From the NCBI RefSeq assembly GCF_001425265.1, contig NZ_LMEC01000026.1:589718-653717 (forward strand): a stretch of 64,000 bases of DNA, written 5' to 3'. This document shows, one piece after another, positions 25,219-34,629 of the stretch (position 1 is its first letter; each line of letters begins with the position of its first letter). The stretch is from Massilia sp. Root418 (GTDB lineage Bacteria; Pseudomonadota; Gammaproteobacteria; Burkholderiales; Burkholderiaceae_D). Under the pieces are notes generated by a model. The model saw only the letters and a program-made list of their open reading frames with translations. It made no database searches and was not told where the DNA came from. The translations under genes and the position numbers were made by a program.

Positions 25219-27438
25219 TTAGAAGCTGCCCTTGAACTGCACGCCCCACTGGCGCGGCTCGTTGATGAAGCCGGTCAGGTTGTTGAAGTCGATGGCGCCA
25301 GTGATGCGCTGGGTGTCGGTGATGTTGCGGCCGAAGGCAGCCACTTCATATTTGCCGCCCGCCCAGTTGTAACCGACGCGCACGCCGCCTTCGGTCAGCG
25401 GTTTGCCGGTGAACTCTTTGGCTTCGTACAGGAAGAAGTTCACCTTGCTGCGGTAGGACCAGTCGGTCAGCACGAACAGGTTGCCTTCGGCCAGCGGCCA
25501 GTTGTAGCGCGCGCTGGCATTGAAGATCCACTTCGGCGCCTGCGGCAGCGCATTGCCGTCGATGACCACGCGGCCGGCGCCGTTGATCGGATCGGTCACC
25601 GTGCATTGAGCGCACTTGTTCACCGACAGCGACGCATCGTTGATCTCGGTGAAGTTGTACGAACCGCTCAGCGCAACCTTGAACTGGTTGGTGATGAAGC
25701 CTTCGATCTCGCCTTCCAGGCCGTGGCCCTTGGTCTTGGCCGCGTTGATCAGCTTATTGACGTTGGAGTTCCCGCCAACGACGGTCAGCTGCTGGTTCTT
25801 CACGTCGTACTGGTACACGCTCAGCGACGCGCGCGCGCGGCGGTTCAGCAGGTCAGCCTTCACGCCGGCTTCCACCGAGGTGATGGTTTCGGCATCGGCC
25901 ACGGTGATCGGCACCGAGGTCGAAGCGGCGGCGATACTCGGGGCGCGGAAGCCGGTGGCCACGCGGCCGTAGACGCTCACGTCCTTGTTCAGCGCGTAGG
26001 TGCCGCTCAGGTCCCAGTTGATCTTGTCCTTGCTGGCTTCCACCGAGCGTGGGCCGACCAGCGTGGTGTTGATCGCCTCCAGGGTGTTGAAGTCCTTCTT
26101 GTCCTTGGTGTAGCGCAGGCCGCCGCGCACGGTGAACTGGTCGTTCACGGCGTAGTTCACGGAACCGAATGCCGCCCAGGCAGTGTTCTTCTGCTGGCTG
26201 GTGACGCGGGTGGTGCGCACGCCGGCGGTGTTGAAGTTGTCGGTGCCGCCGGTGGCATCTTCGTTGAAGTAATACACGCCTGCCTGCCAGTTCAGCGGGC
26301 CCGCGTTCTTGGACTCCACGCGGAACTCCTGCGAGTACTGCTTCAGGTCGGGGATGCTGCCTGCGGTCTCCACCTGGAACGGCACGGCCGGCGCGTTGCC
26401 CGGGTTGCCGCCGTCGATGTCGCCACGGCTCAGGTACTGGTTGATGGCTTCATAGCCGGTGATGGAGTACAGCTTGACGGCGCCCAGGTCCCAGCTCAGG
26501 CGCACATTGCCGCCGGTGGTTTTCAGGTTCTGGAAGTTCTGGCCGTTGGTGTAGATCTTGTCGGCGTCGAAGCCGTCCACCAGGTCGTTGGTGCCCTTCT
26601 TGATGATGTTGGCGCGGAACAGGCGCGAGCTGCCGGTGGTCACGCGCTGGTGCACATTGAACAGCGCGTTGAAGTCGGCGTTCGGCTTGTACAGCACTTG
26701 CACGCGCTCGGCGTGCTCGTTGTAGCCTTCCATCGAATCGTTCTCGCCGGTGAAGGCGTTCGACACGTAGTCGTCGCGGTGCTGGCGCAGCGTGGACACA
26801 CGCGCCGCCCATTCGTTCGACAGCGGAATGTTGACCGCGCCTTCCACGTTGGTGGTGCCGTGGGTGGCGTAGGACAGGTTGTAATAGCCTTCCATGCCCT
26901 TCAGGCTAGGCTTGGCGGATTCGAACTTGACCACGCCGGCCGGGGTGTTACGGCCGAACAGCGTGCCTTGCGGGCCGCGCAGCACTTCGACGTTGGCCAG
27001 GTCGAACATCGGGAAACCCTTGAGGATAGGGTTCTCTTGCACCACGTCGTCATAGATCAGCGACACAGGCTGGGATGCGAAGGTGCTGAAGTCGGCATTG
27101 CCGTAGCCGCGGATGTAGAAGCGCGGGAACACGCGGCCGGTCGACGATTCCACGTTCAGGCTGGGCACCTTGCCGGCCAGGACGCGGATGTCTTGGCCGC
27201 CGGACAGGATCACGTCCAGTTTTTCATCCTTCAGCGAGGATACCGATACCGGCACGTCGCGGATGTTTTCGGTACGGCGCTGCGCGGTCACGGTGACCGT
27301 CTCCAGCTGGCCGGCTTGCGGGGCCTGCGCGTCAGCCGATTGGGCCATGGCGGCGCCGGCTGGCACCAGTGCGCTCAGCGCCAGTACGGCACCGCCGGTG
27401 CGGGAAAAACGCTTCTGCATCTTGGACATCTTAATCAT
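25219..27438 (-). CDS. TonB-dependent outer-membrane receptor
   Basis: The 739-residue protein has a signal peptide (to about residue 32, AAMAQ), a TonB-box-like segment (LETVTVTAQRR), a plug domain (FYIRGYGN, VEVLRGPQGTLFGRNTPAGVV) and a 22-stranded-type barrel ending in phenylalanine (WGVQFKGSF). It imports a siderophore or other large ligand using TonB energy. The RRTENIRDVPVSV opening is common in receptors of unknown substrate from sphingomonads and Burkholderiales. A good ribosome site (AGGA, six bases) precedes the ATG. No transporter or sigma/anti-sigma pair lies next to it, so the ligand cannot be inferred. Confidence 0.92.
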   Translation of the reverse strand: MIKMSKMQKRFSRTGGAVLALSALVPAGAAMAQSADAQAPQAGQLETVTVTAQRRTENIRDVPVSVSSLKDEKLDVILSGGQDIRVLAGKVPSLNVESSTGRVFPRFYIRGYGNADFSTFASQPVSLIYDDVVQENPILKGFPMFDLANVEVLRGPQGTLFGRNTPAGVVKFESAKPSLKGMEGYYNLSYATHGTTNVEGAVNIPLSNEWAARVSTLRQHRDDYVSNAFTGENDSMEGYNEHAERVQVLYKPNADFNALFNVHQRVTTGSSRLFRANIIKKGTNDLVDGFDADKIYTNGQNFQNLKTTGGNVRLSWDLGAVKLYSITGYEAINQYLSRGDIDGGNPGNAPAVPFQVETAGSIPDLKQYSQEFRVESKNAGPLNWQAGVYYFNEDATGGTDNFNTAGVRTTRVTSQQKNTAWAAFGSVNYAVNDQFTVRGGLRYTKDKKDFNTLEAINTTLVGPRSVEASKDKINWDLSGTYALNKDVSVYGRVATGFRAPSIAAASTSVPITVADAETITSVEAGVKADLLNRRARASLSVYQYDVKNQQLTVVGGNSNVNKLINAAKTKGHGLEGEIEGFITNQFKVALSGSYNFTEINDASLSVNKCAQCTVTDPINGAGRVVIDGNALPQAPKWIFNASARYNWPLAEGNLFVLTDWSYRSKVNFFLYEAKEFTGKPLTEGGVRVGYNWAGGKYEVAAFGRNITDTQRITGAIDFNNLTGFINEPRQWGVQFKGSF

Positions 27439-27525
27439 TCACATTCCTGTCTGGGTCGTGCTTGGTTAGAGAGAGTGTCTCCGCCCCTCCCTCTTAGGGA
27501 GTGTTATGTTGCGCAAAATGCAAAA

Positions 27526-27546
27526 GGCCGCGCTAGTGGCGCGGCC
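27526..27546 (-). terminator. Rho-independent terminator after the DUF748 gene
   Basis: A perfect 8-base GC stem (GGCCGCGC / GCGCGGCC, loop TAGTG) is followed on the minus strand by TTTT. It lies about 100 bases downstream of the leftward DUF748 gene and upstream of the receptor start. Confidence 0.8.
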
Positions 27547-27645
27547 CAAACACCTTGCATCAAAGTGCGCGAATTATATATGTCTTATATTGATGCGAAC
27601 AACATATTTTTCACGATATGTGTTATACAAGCAGGATTTTCACTC

Positions 27646-30600
27646 TTAGCGCAGCGCAAAATCCACGCCGCAGAATGACGGCGACGCCTTGGCGGTGACG
27701 ATGAAAATGCGCTCCGCCGGCACCGCGCCGGTGGTGGTGAGCCACTCCTTGGCCGCTTGCGCGCGCCGCGCCCCCAGGGCCAGCACGTCACCGTCGGACA
27801 CGGTGGAATTGGCCAGCATCAGCTTCTCCATCTCTTCCGCAGCGAGCGTCTTTTGCAGGCCGATGGCATTTTTCGGCTTGGCGAACGTCTCGTCCTTGTA
27901 CACCCGCGCCAGCAGGGCCGGGTACTCGTCCTTGCCAACCACCACGCCGCCTTCGGGCACCGCGCCGCGCGCCTGCAGGTCGCGCGTTTTCAGCTGGCGC
28001 ACCTTGCGCTCGATGGCAACGCGCTTGAGCGCTTCCAGGTCGGCCGCGGGATCGACGCGGCCGGTGATGTCGAGCTTCAGGCCGGGGCGCTCGGCCAGCG
28101 CCTTGGACAGGGAGCGCAGCCGCGTCTCGCTGGCGGGCAGCAGGCTGGCATGGCCGGCATCGAAGTCCAACTTGGAGAGCTCTTCGCCGCCGCCGAACAG
28201 GGAGCCGATCAGCGCGAACGGCGAAGTCACCGTTTTCACGATGGCGTTGCCGATGATCTTGAGGATGATGCCGCCCACCGAGAACTCCGGGTCGTCCAGC
28301 GAGCCGCCAATCGGCACGTTGATGTCGATGACGCCGTTGCGGTCGCTCAGCAGCGCCACCGCCAGGCCCACAGGCAGCTTGGTCGCTGCGGGGTTGCTGC
28401 TTTCGCTGCCGAAAGTGAGCTGGTCCAGCACCAGGCGGTTTTCAGCCTTGAGCGCGCGGTTCTCCAATTGGTAGGCCACTTCGAAAGTCAGCTTGCCTTT
28501 CTCGATGCCGTAGCCAACGTATTTGTCGGCATAGGTGGACAGCTGCGCCAGCTCCATGCCGCGCACTTCGGCCTTCAGGTCCAGCGACAGGTCGCGCTTG
28601 AGCGGGTTGATGCGGCCAGAGATCAGCAAGGGCGCGCTGTTCACTTCACCGCGCAGGGCCACGTTGGCGCTGCTGTTCGCGTCCGACGACAAACCGGTGA
28701 CGGTGCCGCCTATGCCCTTCAGGTTGGCGGTGTAGTTCGGCTTGATGAAGTTGTCCGTAAAGCGCACGCGCCCGCCGGACAGCGTCAGCTGGCCGATACG
28801 GATGGGCGGCAGCGGCGCGGCATCCGGCACTGGCGCGGGCGCAGCGGGGACCGCCACCGGCTGGCTTGCCTGCGCGGTGTTGACTGCCTTGCCGGCCTTG
28901 TCAGCTTTGTCAGCCTGGTCGGCCTTGGCGAGCTTCGCTGCCTTGGCCTGCGCTATCGCATCCTTGGCGCGCGAGCCCGCCTCGGTCAGGCTGCGGTCTT
29001 CATTGGCCGCGCTGCGCTTGATGTCCTGCACATTGAGCCGGCCGGTCGGGTCGATAATCACGCGCGCGAAGAAGTCGCTCAGCGCCACCTTGTCCACACT
29101 CATGGCGAAAGGCTGCAGCTTCACATCCATGCCGCCGAACGAGAGCGCCTTCCAGCTCAGGAAGTCGTTGGCACTGGACTTGTCGACCGTGGCCAGGTTA
29201 TTCAGGCTGGCATCGCCTTTGAAGCCGCCCTGCAGCGCGCCGTTCGCGCCTGTCTCCAGCAGCAGCTTGCCCTTGGTGCTGACGGCCGCTTGTGTGAAGC
29301 GCAGGTTCACATAGTCGGTGGCGTATGGCTGCAGCGGCAGCATCCCGATATTCTTCAGGTCCAGCGCCAGGTCGGCATTGAACGGCGCCAGGCCCAGCGT
29401 GCCGGAGATGCCCAGCTGGCCAGTCTTGTTCACTGCCGCTTTCAGATCCAATTTGCTACGGCTGGCAGGCGCAGTGGAGTAGTCCCGCACCTCCAGGCTC
29501 ACCGGCGACAGCGCAAAGATGGAGGGCTCCGCATGGCTGCGGTCTTCCACCCGCACCGACCACTCCTGCATGGCGATGCGGCCTATCGTCACCAGATAAG
29601 GCGCGTCGTCCGCAGCATTGGCCGCAGGCTTGGCGGCGGGCCTATCTGCGACCGGAGCACTGGCGGATTCGGCGCGCTTGCCTTGTGTGTAGGCCACGAT
29701 TGCGCCGGGCGACACCAGCTCGCCGATCGCCACTGTCTTCCTGCCCGTATCCACCGCGATGCCGCGCACGGTCAACGCAAACTTTTCCGCGCCGGCCTTG
29801 TTGGCTGCTTGCGGCGTATCGTCCGCGTAGCGCAGCGACGTATTGGTGAACGCAAGCTCCTTCAACGACACTTGCGTGCCCGGCGACGGCTGCGCGGGCT
29901 TGGACGCGGGCACCGCCGGGGCAGCGACAGGAGCAGATGCAGGTGCAGGCGCAGGTGCAAGTGCAGGAGCAGGAGCAGGAGCAGCAGCGGAGGCGGGGGC
30001 TGCAGCGGGCAGCATCAATTGGCCGAAATTAAGCTGGCCCTTGCGGTCCCGCGCCACATCCACATCCAGCCCATCGAAGGCCACGCGCGCCAGATCGTAG
30101 CGGCCAGCGAAAATATCCAGGCTGGCCAGCTTCGCGTCGAGCGTGGCCAGCTTCAGCAGGGACTTGCCGTCCGGCTGCGTCAGCGCCACGTTTTTCAGGC
30201 TGGCGTCGCCGTGTATCACCAGTGCCGCAGCCTTGCCCTTCGGCTGCGCGAAGGTCGCCGTCAAGCGCGTGCTGAGCGAAGCGCTGGGCAGCTTGAAATT
30301 CGGCCTGCCGGGCAGGTACTCCAGGTAGCGCGGCAGCGCCACCTCGTCCAGGTTCAGCTCCACCTGCACGTCCTTCGCGTCGCCAAAGGGGCGCGCCCTG
30401 CCCTTCAGGAGCAGCGGCGCGCCATTGATCTTCGCGCTCAGCAGAGGCTCGACGAACACCTGCACGTCGGCCGGCATGGACGACACGAAAGGCACGCCCA
30501 GCTTCAGCCCCTCCACCGTATGCACGGCGCGCGCCGGCATGTCCTCGAACGCGATACGTCCGCCATCGAGCTGGATATTGTTTACCGCGTAGCGCGCCGG

Positions 30601-31014
30601 CTCCGGCGACGGCGGCTGGCTCGCCACCAGCGCAATGATGTCGTCTATGCTGTAATGGTTGGCATCCGTGCGCACCAGGTGCACGTAGGGCTGCTGCAGG
30701 CGCACCTGCTGCACCACCGGTGCCATGCGCCAAACCGACTCTCCCGCGAGATCGAGCGCCAGCGCATCGAAACTGGCGAAGACAGCGCCGCCCTGCGGCT
30801 CCATCAGCTTGAAGCCGCGAATCTCCATCGCCAGCGTGAAGGGGTTGAACTTCACCTCTTCGATAGTGAGCTGGCGGTGCAGCTTGTCGGCGGCCAGTTG
30901 CTGCGCCTGGCTTTTAACAATGGCGGGCAGCGCCAGGAAGCCGATGCCGGCGTACAGCGCCAGGGTGCCGGCGGCAACCGCCGGCACGACGCGTAGTAAT
31001 GTTGTTTTCTTCAT
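27646..31014 (-). CDS. Very large DUF748 (AsmA-like) envelope protein
   Basis: The product has about 1,122 residues. A single N-terminal membrane helix (about 8-28) is followed by repeated DUF748/AsmA-like beta-rich domains (VKFNPFTLAMEIRGF near the start; SVWRMAPVVQQVRLQQPYVHL). A Pro/Ala repeat region lies near residues 340-370 and an Ala/Lys-rich segment near 690-720. The end carries an OmpA-like element (KLDFDAGHASLLPASETRLR). Large AsmA-like proteins span the periplasm and are linked to lipid transport between membranes; DUF748 itself is uncharacterised. The ATG at 31014 is preferred over a TTG 18 bases upstream. Confidence 0.85.
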   Translation of the reverse strand: MKKTTLLRVVPAVAAGTLALYAGIGFLALPAIVKSQAQQLAADKLHRQLTIEEVKFNPFTLAMEIRGFKLMEPQGGAVFASFDALALDLAGESVWRMAPVVQQVRLQQPYVHLVRTDANHYSIDDIIALVASQPPSPEPARYAVNNIQLDGGRIAFEDMPARAVHTVEGLKLGVPFVSSMPADVQVFVEPLLSAKINGAPLLLKGRARPFGDAKDVQVELNLDEVALPRYLEYLPGRPNFKLPSASLSTRLTATFAQPKGKAAALVIHGDASLKNVALTQPDGKSLLKLATLDAKLASLDIFAGRYDLARVAFDGLDVDVARDRKGQLNFGQLMLPAAAPASAAAPAPAPALAPAPAPASAPVAAPAVPASKPAQPSPGTQVSLKELAFTNTSLRYADDTPQAANKAGAEKFALTVRGIAVDTGRKTVAIGELVSPGAIVAYTQGKRAESASAPVADRPAAKPAANAADDAPYLVTIGRIAMQEWSVRVEDRSHAEPSIFALSPVSLEVRDYSTAPASRSKLDLKAAVNKTGQLGISGTLGLAPFNADLALDLKNIGMLPLQPYATDYVNLRFTQAAVSTKGKLLLETGANGALQGGFKGDASLNNLATVDKSSANDFLSWKALSFGGMDVKLQPFAMSVDKVALSDFFARVIIDPTGRLNVQDIKRSAANEDRSLTEAGSRAKDAIAQAKAAKLAKADQADKADKAGKAVNTAQASQPVAVPAAPAPVPDAAPLPPIRIGQLTLSGGRVRFTDNFIKPNYTANLKGIGGTVTGLSSDANSSANVALRGEVNSAPLLISGRINPLKRDLSLDLKAEVRGMELAQLSTYADKYVGYGIEKGKLTFEVAYQLENRALKAENRLVLDQLTFGSESSNPAATKLPVGLAVALLSDRNGVIDINVPIGGSLDDPEFSVGGIILKIIGNAIVKTVTSPFALIGSLFGGGEELSKLDFDAGHASLLPASETRLRSLSKALAERPGLKLDITGRVDPAADLEALKRVAIERKVRQLKTRDLQARGAVPEGGVVVGKDEYPALLARVYKDETFAKPKNAIGLQKTLAAEEMEKLMLANSTVSDGDVLALGARRAQAAKEWLTTTGAVPAERIFIVTAKASPSFCGVDFALR

Positions 31015-31097
31015 AGTGTTCAGTGTAGCCAAACCGCAGAGGGATGGATAGATTGCATTGGTGGACTGTCGCGCGATGATGCAGTATCTTGACAGCC

Positions 31098-32015
31098 ATG
31101 TTGAACCTGAACTTTGGCAGATTCGTGCGCGCCACCCTGGCCGCAGCCTTGCTGGCGGCGGGCCAGGCTGCAGCCACCGACTTTGTCATCTTCGACCAGC
31201 CGGTTTCCAAAGCCGACCGGCGGCGAGAATACGCGAACGCGCTATTGAGCGCCGTCCTGGAGCGCACGGTGCCCGAATTCGGCCCGTACCAGATCCGGCA
31301 CGCGCCCGTGCACATGGAGCGTCCGCGCCTGTTCCAGGCGCTCAAGGACGGCACGCTGATCAACCTCACGGCCTACCCCGTCTCGCCCGGCTGGATGCGC
31401 GAGCTGAAGTCGGTGCCCATCCCTATCGACATGGGCTTGCAGTCCTGGCGCATCTTCCTGATTGACGAAAAAAGCCAGCCCGCGCTGCGCGCTACGCGCA
31501 CGCTGGGCCAGCTGGCGCGCCTGCGGGCGGGCAGCGGCAGCTCCTGGTCCGCGCTGCAATCGCTGAAGGACGCGCACCTGTCCGTGGTCACGGGCAGCAA
31601 TTACGCCGGCTTGTTCCAGATGCTGATGGCGGGCCGCTTCGATTACCTGCCGCGCGGCGTGAACGAGATCTTCGCGGAGTACGACACCCACAAGCCGGAT
31701 CATCCCACCCTGGCAGTGGAAGAGACGGTGCTGCTGCACGACAGCATCCCGTCGCTATTCTTCGTCTCGCCGCGTGAACCGCGCCTGCACCGCCGCATCA
31801 AGGCCGGCATGGAGGCCATGCTGAAGGACGGCTCGCTGGAACGCCTGGTGCTGGACTACCACCGCGCCGACCTGCAGCGCGCCAGGCTGTGTACCCGTAA
31901 ACGCTTCGAGCTGCCCAACAGGCAGCTCGATCCCGCCCTGCTCGGGCGCCAGGAACTGTGGCTCAACCCCTTCGACCCGCGGCACGGCATCTGCCCGGCG
32001 CCGCAGCCGCGCTGA
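31098..32015 (+). CDS. Periplasmic solute-binding protein (SBP_bac_3-like)
   Basis: The product has about 305 residues, with a signal peptide to about residue 26 (GQAAAT), then a bilobed solute-binding-type domain: RREYANALLSAVLERT, VSPGWMRELKSVPIPID, SNYAGLFQMLMAGRFDYLPRG. Similar orphan proteins without permease or ATPase neighbours are common in Oxalobacteraceae and may serve as sensors or amino-acid-binding proteins. No ABC transporter genes flank it. The ATG at 31098 is preferred over a TTG nine bases upstream. The last 50 residues (KRFELPNRQLDPALLG and after) are an extra tail beyond the usual fold. Confidence 0.75.
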   Translation: MLNLNFGRFVRATLAAALLAAGQAAATDFVIFDQPVSKADRRREYANALLSAVLERTVPEFGPYQIRHAPVHMERPRLFQALKDGTLINLTAYPVSPGWMRELKSVPIPIDMGLQSWRIFLIDEKSQPALRATRTLGQLARLRAGSGSSWSALQSLKDAHLSVVTGSNYAGLFQMLMAGRFDYLPRGVNEIFAEYDTHKPDHPTLAVEETVLLHDSIPSLFFVSPREPRLHRRIKAGMEAMLKDGSLERLVLDYHRADLQRARLCTRKRFELPNRQLDPALLGRQELWLNPFDPRHGICPAPQPR

Positions 32016-32030
32016 GGCGGCCGGCAGCGC

Positions 32031-32720
32031 TTACATGCCCAGGGACTTGAGCAGCTCGTCGTTGTCTTCCTGCGCCTGCGCGGCCGAGGAATCGGACGAC
32101 GGGATGGAATGGTCCATGTCCATCAGTTCGTCCGGGTCCGGCGCGTCGTGCGGATCGAAGTCGTGCAGGCGGATGAATTCCGTGCGGTCGATGGCCAGCT
32201 CCAGGTAAAACACATTGTTCTTCTCGGTATAGAACGACACGCGGCGCATTTCAGGGCGGTCCAGCGGGGTATCCACGTTCAGCATCACCTGCTTGGTCAG
32301 CACCAGCATTTTTGGCTGGTTCTGGGTGATGTTGGTCTGCAGCTCGCGGCGGATCTTGCCGGTGAAGTCGCCGACGATCTGGTTCATCAGCTCACCGAGG
32401 ATGTTGGACACTTCGTCGGACGTGTGCGAGCCGGCCAGCTCGGACTTCGGCATCCCCATGTGCAGCATGTAGCGCTCGTACAGCTCCATTGCCGTGTCCT
32501 TGCCGAAGTTCAGGACCACCAGGCCGGTGAAGCCGCCGTCGAACAGCACGAAGCAGCCGATGTCGGGTTTCAGGCCCACTTTGGTAATCCGCTGCACCAT
32601 GGCGGAGTAATGCACCGTGCTTTGCGTGGCGATGTTCAGCACGCGCGTAACCGAGTCGCACAGACTGGTCAGCAAGTCCTCGGTGCCATATACAACCTTT
32701 TCATCCGTAACCATCTTCAT
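32031..32720 (-). CDS. DUF3334 family protein, CheX/CheC-like
   Basis: This 229-residue cytoplasmic protein resembles DUF3334. Its middle carries DEVSNILGELMNQIVGDF, which matches the ExxN-type active-site helix of CheC/CheX/FliY CheY-phosphate phosphatases. The C-terminal 35 residues are acidic and Ser-rich with a terminal LLKSLGM peptide that may dock a partner. No chemotaxis gene lies nearby, so it is an orphan. A phosphatase or a scaffold in phosphorelay signalling is likely by family, but not shown here. Confidence 0.75.
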   Translation of the reverse strand: MKMVTDEKVVYGTEDLLTSLCDSVTRVLNIATQSTVHYSAMVQRITKVGLKPDIGCFVLFDGGFTGLVVLNFGKDTAMELYERYMLHMGMPKSELAGSHTSDEVSNILGELMNQIVGDFTGKIRRELQTNITQNQPKMLVLTKQVMLNVDTPLDRPEMRRVSFYTEKNNVFYLELAIDRTEFIRLHDFDPHDAPDPDELMDMDHSIPSSDSSAAQAQEDNDELLKSLGM

Positions 32721-32873
32721 CCCTTTTATTTTCTATTCACGGGCCCTGCCCGTGCGCACATACCGCAAGAATACTGGCCAGTGCCGCACTCGTCCACTTC
32801 ATTCAGCCATTCTGGGGCAATTGCCGTTGCCATAATGCGCAAGGCAAGCGCGGAATATTGACAGGAAAGCAAA

Positions 32874-32899
32874 AAGCCCAACCGGTGAGGGCTGGGCTT
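32874..32899 (-). terminator. Rho-independent terminator of the second tRNA-Asn
   Basis: The stem AAGCCCA..CC / GG.TGGGCTT with a short loop lies 16 bases past the 3' end of the leftward tRNA. On the minus strand it runs into TTTTT. Confidence 0.8.
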
Positions 32900-32915
32900 C
32901 TGGTCTTGCATGTTC

Positions 32916-32991
32916 TGGCTCCCCGACCTGGACTCGAACCAGGGACCTGCGGATTAACAGTCCGTCGCTCTACCGACTGAGCTATCAGGGA
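32916..32991 (-). tRNA. tRNA-Asn (anticodon GTT), second copy
   Basis: The 76-base sequence is identical to the copy at 25043-25118, including the encoded CCA. Flanking sequence differs, so this is a separate locus rather than an assembly repeat. It stands alone with its own terminator. Confidence 0.97.
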
Positions 32992-33054
32992 ATTGAGGCC
33001 CGAATTATATACGCGGGATTTCGAATTGACCAGAGCCGGACAAAACTTTTTCGA

Positions 33055-34560
33055 TCAGGCCAGCGCGTAGTCCGCGTAGCCGTCCGGCCGCACCAGCAGC
33101 GCCGCCACGCCTTCCAGGCCTGGCACCGGCTCGCACAGCGTGGCACGCAACACGCGCACCTCGCCCGGCGCCTGCACGGTGGCCGGCGCGTCATCGCGCA
33201 GGCGCAGGTACAGCCAGCGGCCGCCGTGCAGCAGGGTGTGGAGGGACGCTTGTTGCTGGCTCGGCTGCGGGCTTTGCGGCTGGCACTGGACCGGCACCGC
33301 GCCGCCATGCGCCAGTTGCAGCGGCCAATCCGGCACGCGGACGCCGGTCCACTGCTCCAGCAGGCGGCAACCGTCAGGCGCCAGCGACAGGCTGGCCGGA
33401 TACGCGATGCCGAAGCCGGACACCTCCAGCGCCAGGGCGCGGTTGGTGGCCGGATCGCGCAGCAGGCCGTTCATCAGCTGGCGCAAGGCCTGGCCGCGCG
33501 TGTCGAAGGCGGTCAGCAGCGCGGTCTGCGCCATGGTATTAACCAGCAGCTGCTGGCCGACGGCGCGCCGTTCGCTGCCGTAGCTGTCCAGCAGCGACTC
33601 GTCCGCCCGCCCCTGCACCACGGAGGCCAGCTTCCAGCCCAGGTTGAACGCATCCTGCATGCCCACGTTCATGCCCTGCCCGCCAGCCGGCATGTGGATG
33701 TGCGCGGCGTCGCCCGCCAGCAGCACGCGGCCCTTGCGGTACTGGGCTGCCAGCCGCGTTTCGTCCGAGAAGCGCGACAGCCACAAGGCATCGGACATCT
33801 GCATGTCGCGGCCCGCCACGCGGCGCGCACCCTCGGCCAGTTCCTCCAGCGTCAGCGGCTGGGGCTGTGGCTCCCTGCAGCGCAGCGCATCCACCAGGAT
33901 CACGCGGTGATGCACGCCGTCGCCCAGCGGCACCACCATCAGCACCCCGGCCTCGTTGACGACGGTGTACGCCCCCGCCGGCGGCGCCGCGCCCAGCCGC
34001 ACGTCGCCCAGTAGCGAATACACCGACGCGGGATTCCCCTCGAACGCGATGCCGCTCTGCTGTCGCACCAGGCTGCGGCTGCCGTCCGCCCCCACCAGCC
34101 AGGCAGCACGCGCCGTGAAGGCTGCGCCGCCCTGCTCCCCCTTGGCCGACACCTGCCCGAACTCCGCCTCCTGCGACAGTTCGTGCACCAGCGCACCGCG
34201 CAGCAGGCGCACGCCCAGTTCCCCGGCGCGCGCCTCCAGCAGCTCCTCCGTCACCGATTGCGGTATCGCCAGGTTCACGCCGTACTGCGGGTCGAGCACG
34301 GAAAAGTCCAGCCGCGTGTCCAGCACCGCGAAGTGCCCGACGCTGAACGGCAGCGCGCGCTCCCGGAAGCGCTGTGCCAGCCCGCGCAGCCCCAGCATCT
34401 CCAGTGTGCGCCCGTGCATGCCCATGCCGCGCGAATTGGACACGCGCTCGGCGCGCCGCTCCAGCACCAGCACGTCCAGCCCCGGCAGGCGGAGTTCGCA
34501 GGCCAAAGTCAGCCCCACAGGGCCACCGCCCACCACGATCACATCCGCTTCCAGTTTCAT
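33055..34560 (-). CDS. FAD-dependent aromatic monooxygenase
   Basis: The 501-residue flavoprotein belongs to the class A aromatic hydroxylases (PheA/TfdB/PgaE-type). The Rossmann motif VIVVGGGPVGL is at residues 7-17, the DG motif is at GADGS, and the FAD-ribityl motif is GDAAHIHMPAGGQGMNVG. The C-terminal thioredoxin-like domain common in this group covers about residues 390-500. It would hydroxylate an aromatic or polyketide-like substrate using NAD(P)H and oxygen. It is divergent from a TetR gene with two operators between them, so it is probably induced by its substrate. TetX-like drug inactivation is possible but cannot be claimed from sequence. Confidence 0.88.
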   Translation of the reverse strand: MKLEADVIVVGGGPVGLTLACELRLPGLDVLVLERRAERVSNSRGMGMHGRTLEMLGLRGLAQRFRERALPFSVGHFAVLDTRLDFSVLDPQYGVNLAIPQSVTEELLEARAGELGVRLLRGALVHELSQEAEFGQVSAKGEQGGAAFTARAAWLVGADGSRSLVRQQSGIAFEGNPASVYSLLGDVRLGAAPPAGAYTVVNEAGVLMVVPLGDGVHHRVILVDALRCREPQPQPLTLEELAEGARRVAGRDMQMSDALWLSRFSDETRLAAQYRKGRVLLAGDAAHIHMPAGGQGMNVGMQDAFNLGWKLASVVQGRADESLLDSYGSERRAVGQQLLVNTMAQTALLTAFDTRGQALRQLMNGLLRDPATNRALALEVSGFGIAYPASLSLAPDGCRLLEQWTGVRVPDWPLQLAHGGAVPVQCQPQSPQPSQQQASLHTLLHGGRWLYLRLRDDAPATVQAPGEVRVLRATLCEPVPGLEGVAALLVRPDGYADYALA

Positions 34561-34572
34561 TTTTTCTCCAAT

Positions 34573-34608
34573 CTAACAACGTTAGGTGTAGTAAACTAAC
34601 ACCGTTAG
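34573..34608. promoter_or_regulatory. Twin TetR-type operators
   Basis: Two 13-base palindromes, CTAACAACGTTAG (34573-34585) and CTAACACCGTTAG (34596-34608), have centres 23 bases apart. They share the half-site CTAAC/GTTAG and lie in the 69-base gap between the divergent monooxygenase and TetR genes. They are the obvious binding sites for that regulator and would control both promoters. Confidence 0.8.
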
Positions 34609-34629
34609 ACAACTTCTGTAAAGACAAAG

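Noticed and set aside
27757..30996. Long open frame on the plus strand opposite the DUF748 gene
   Set aside because: Antisense shadow with no domains; the minus-strand protein has a membrane anchor and family motifs.
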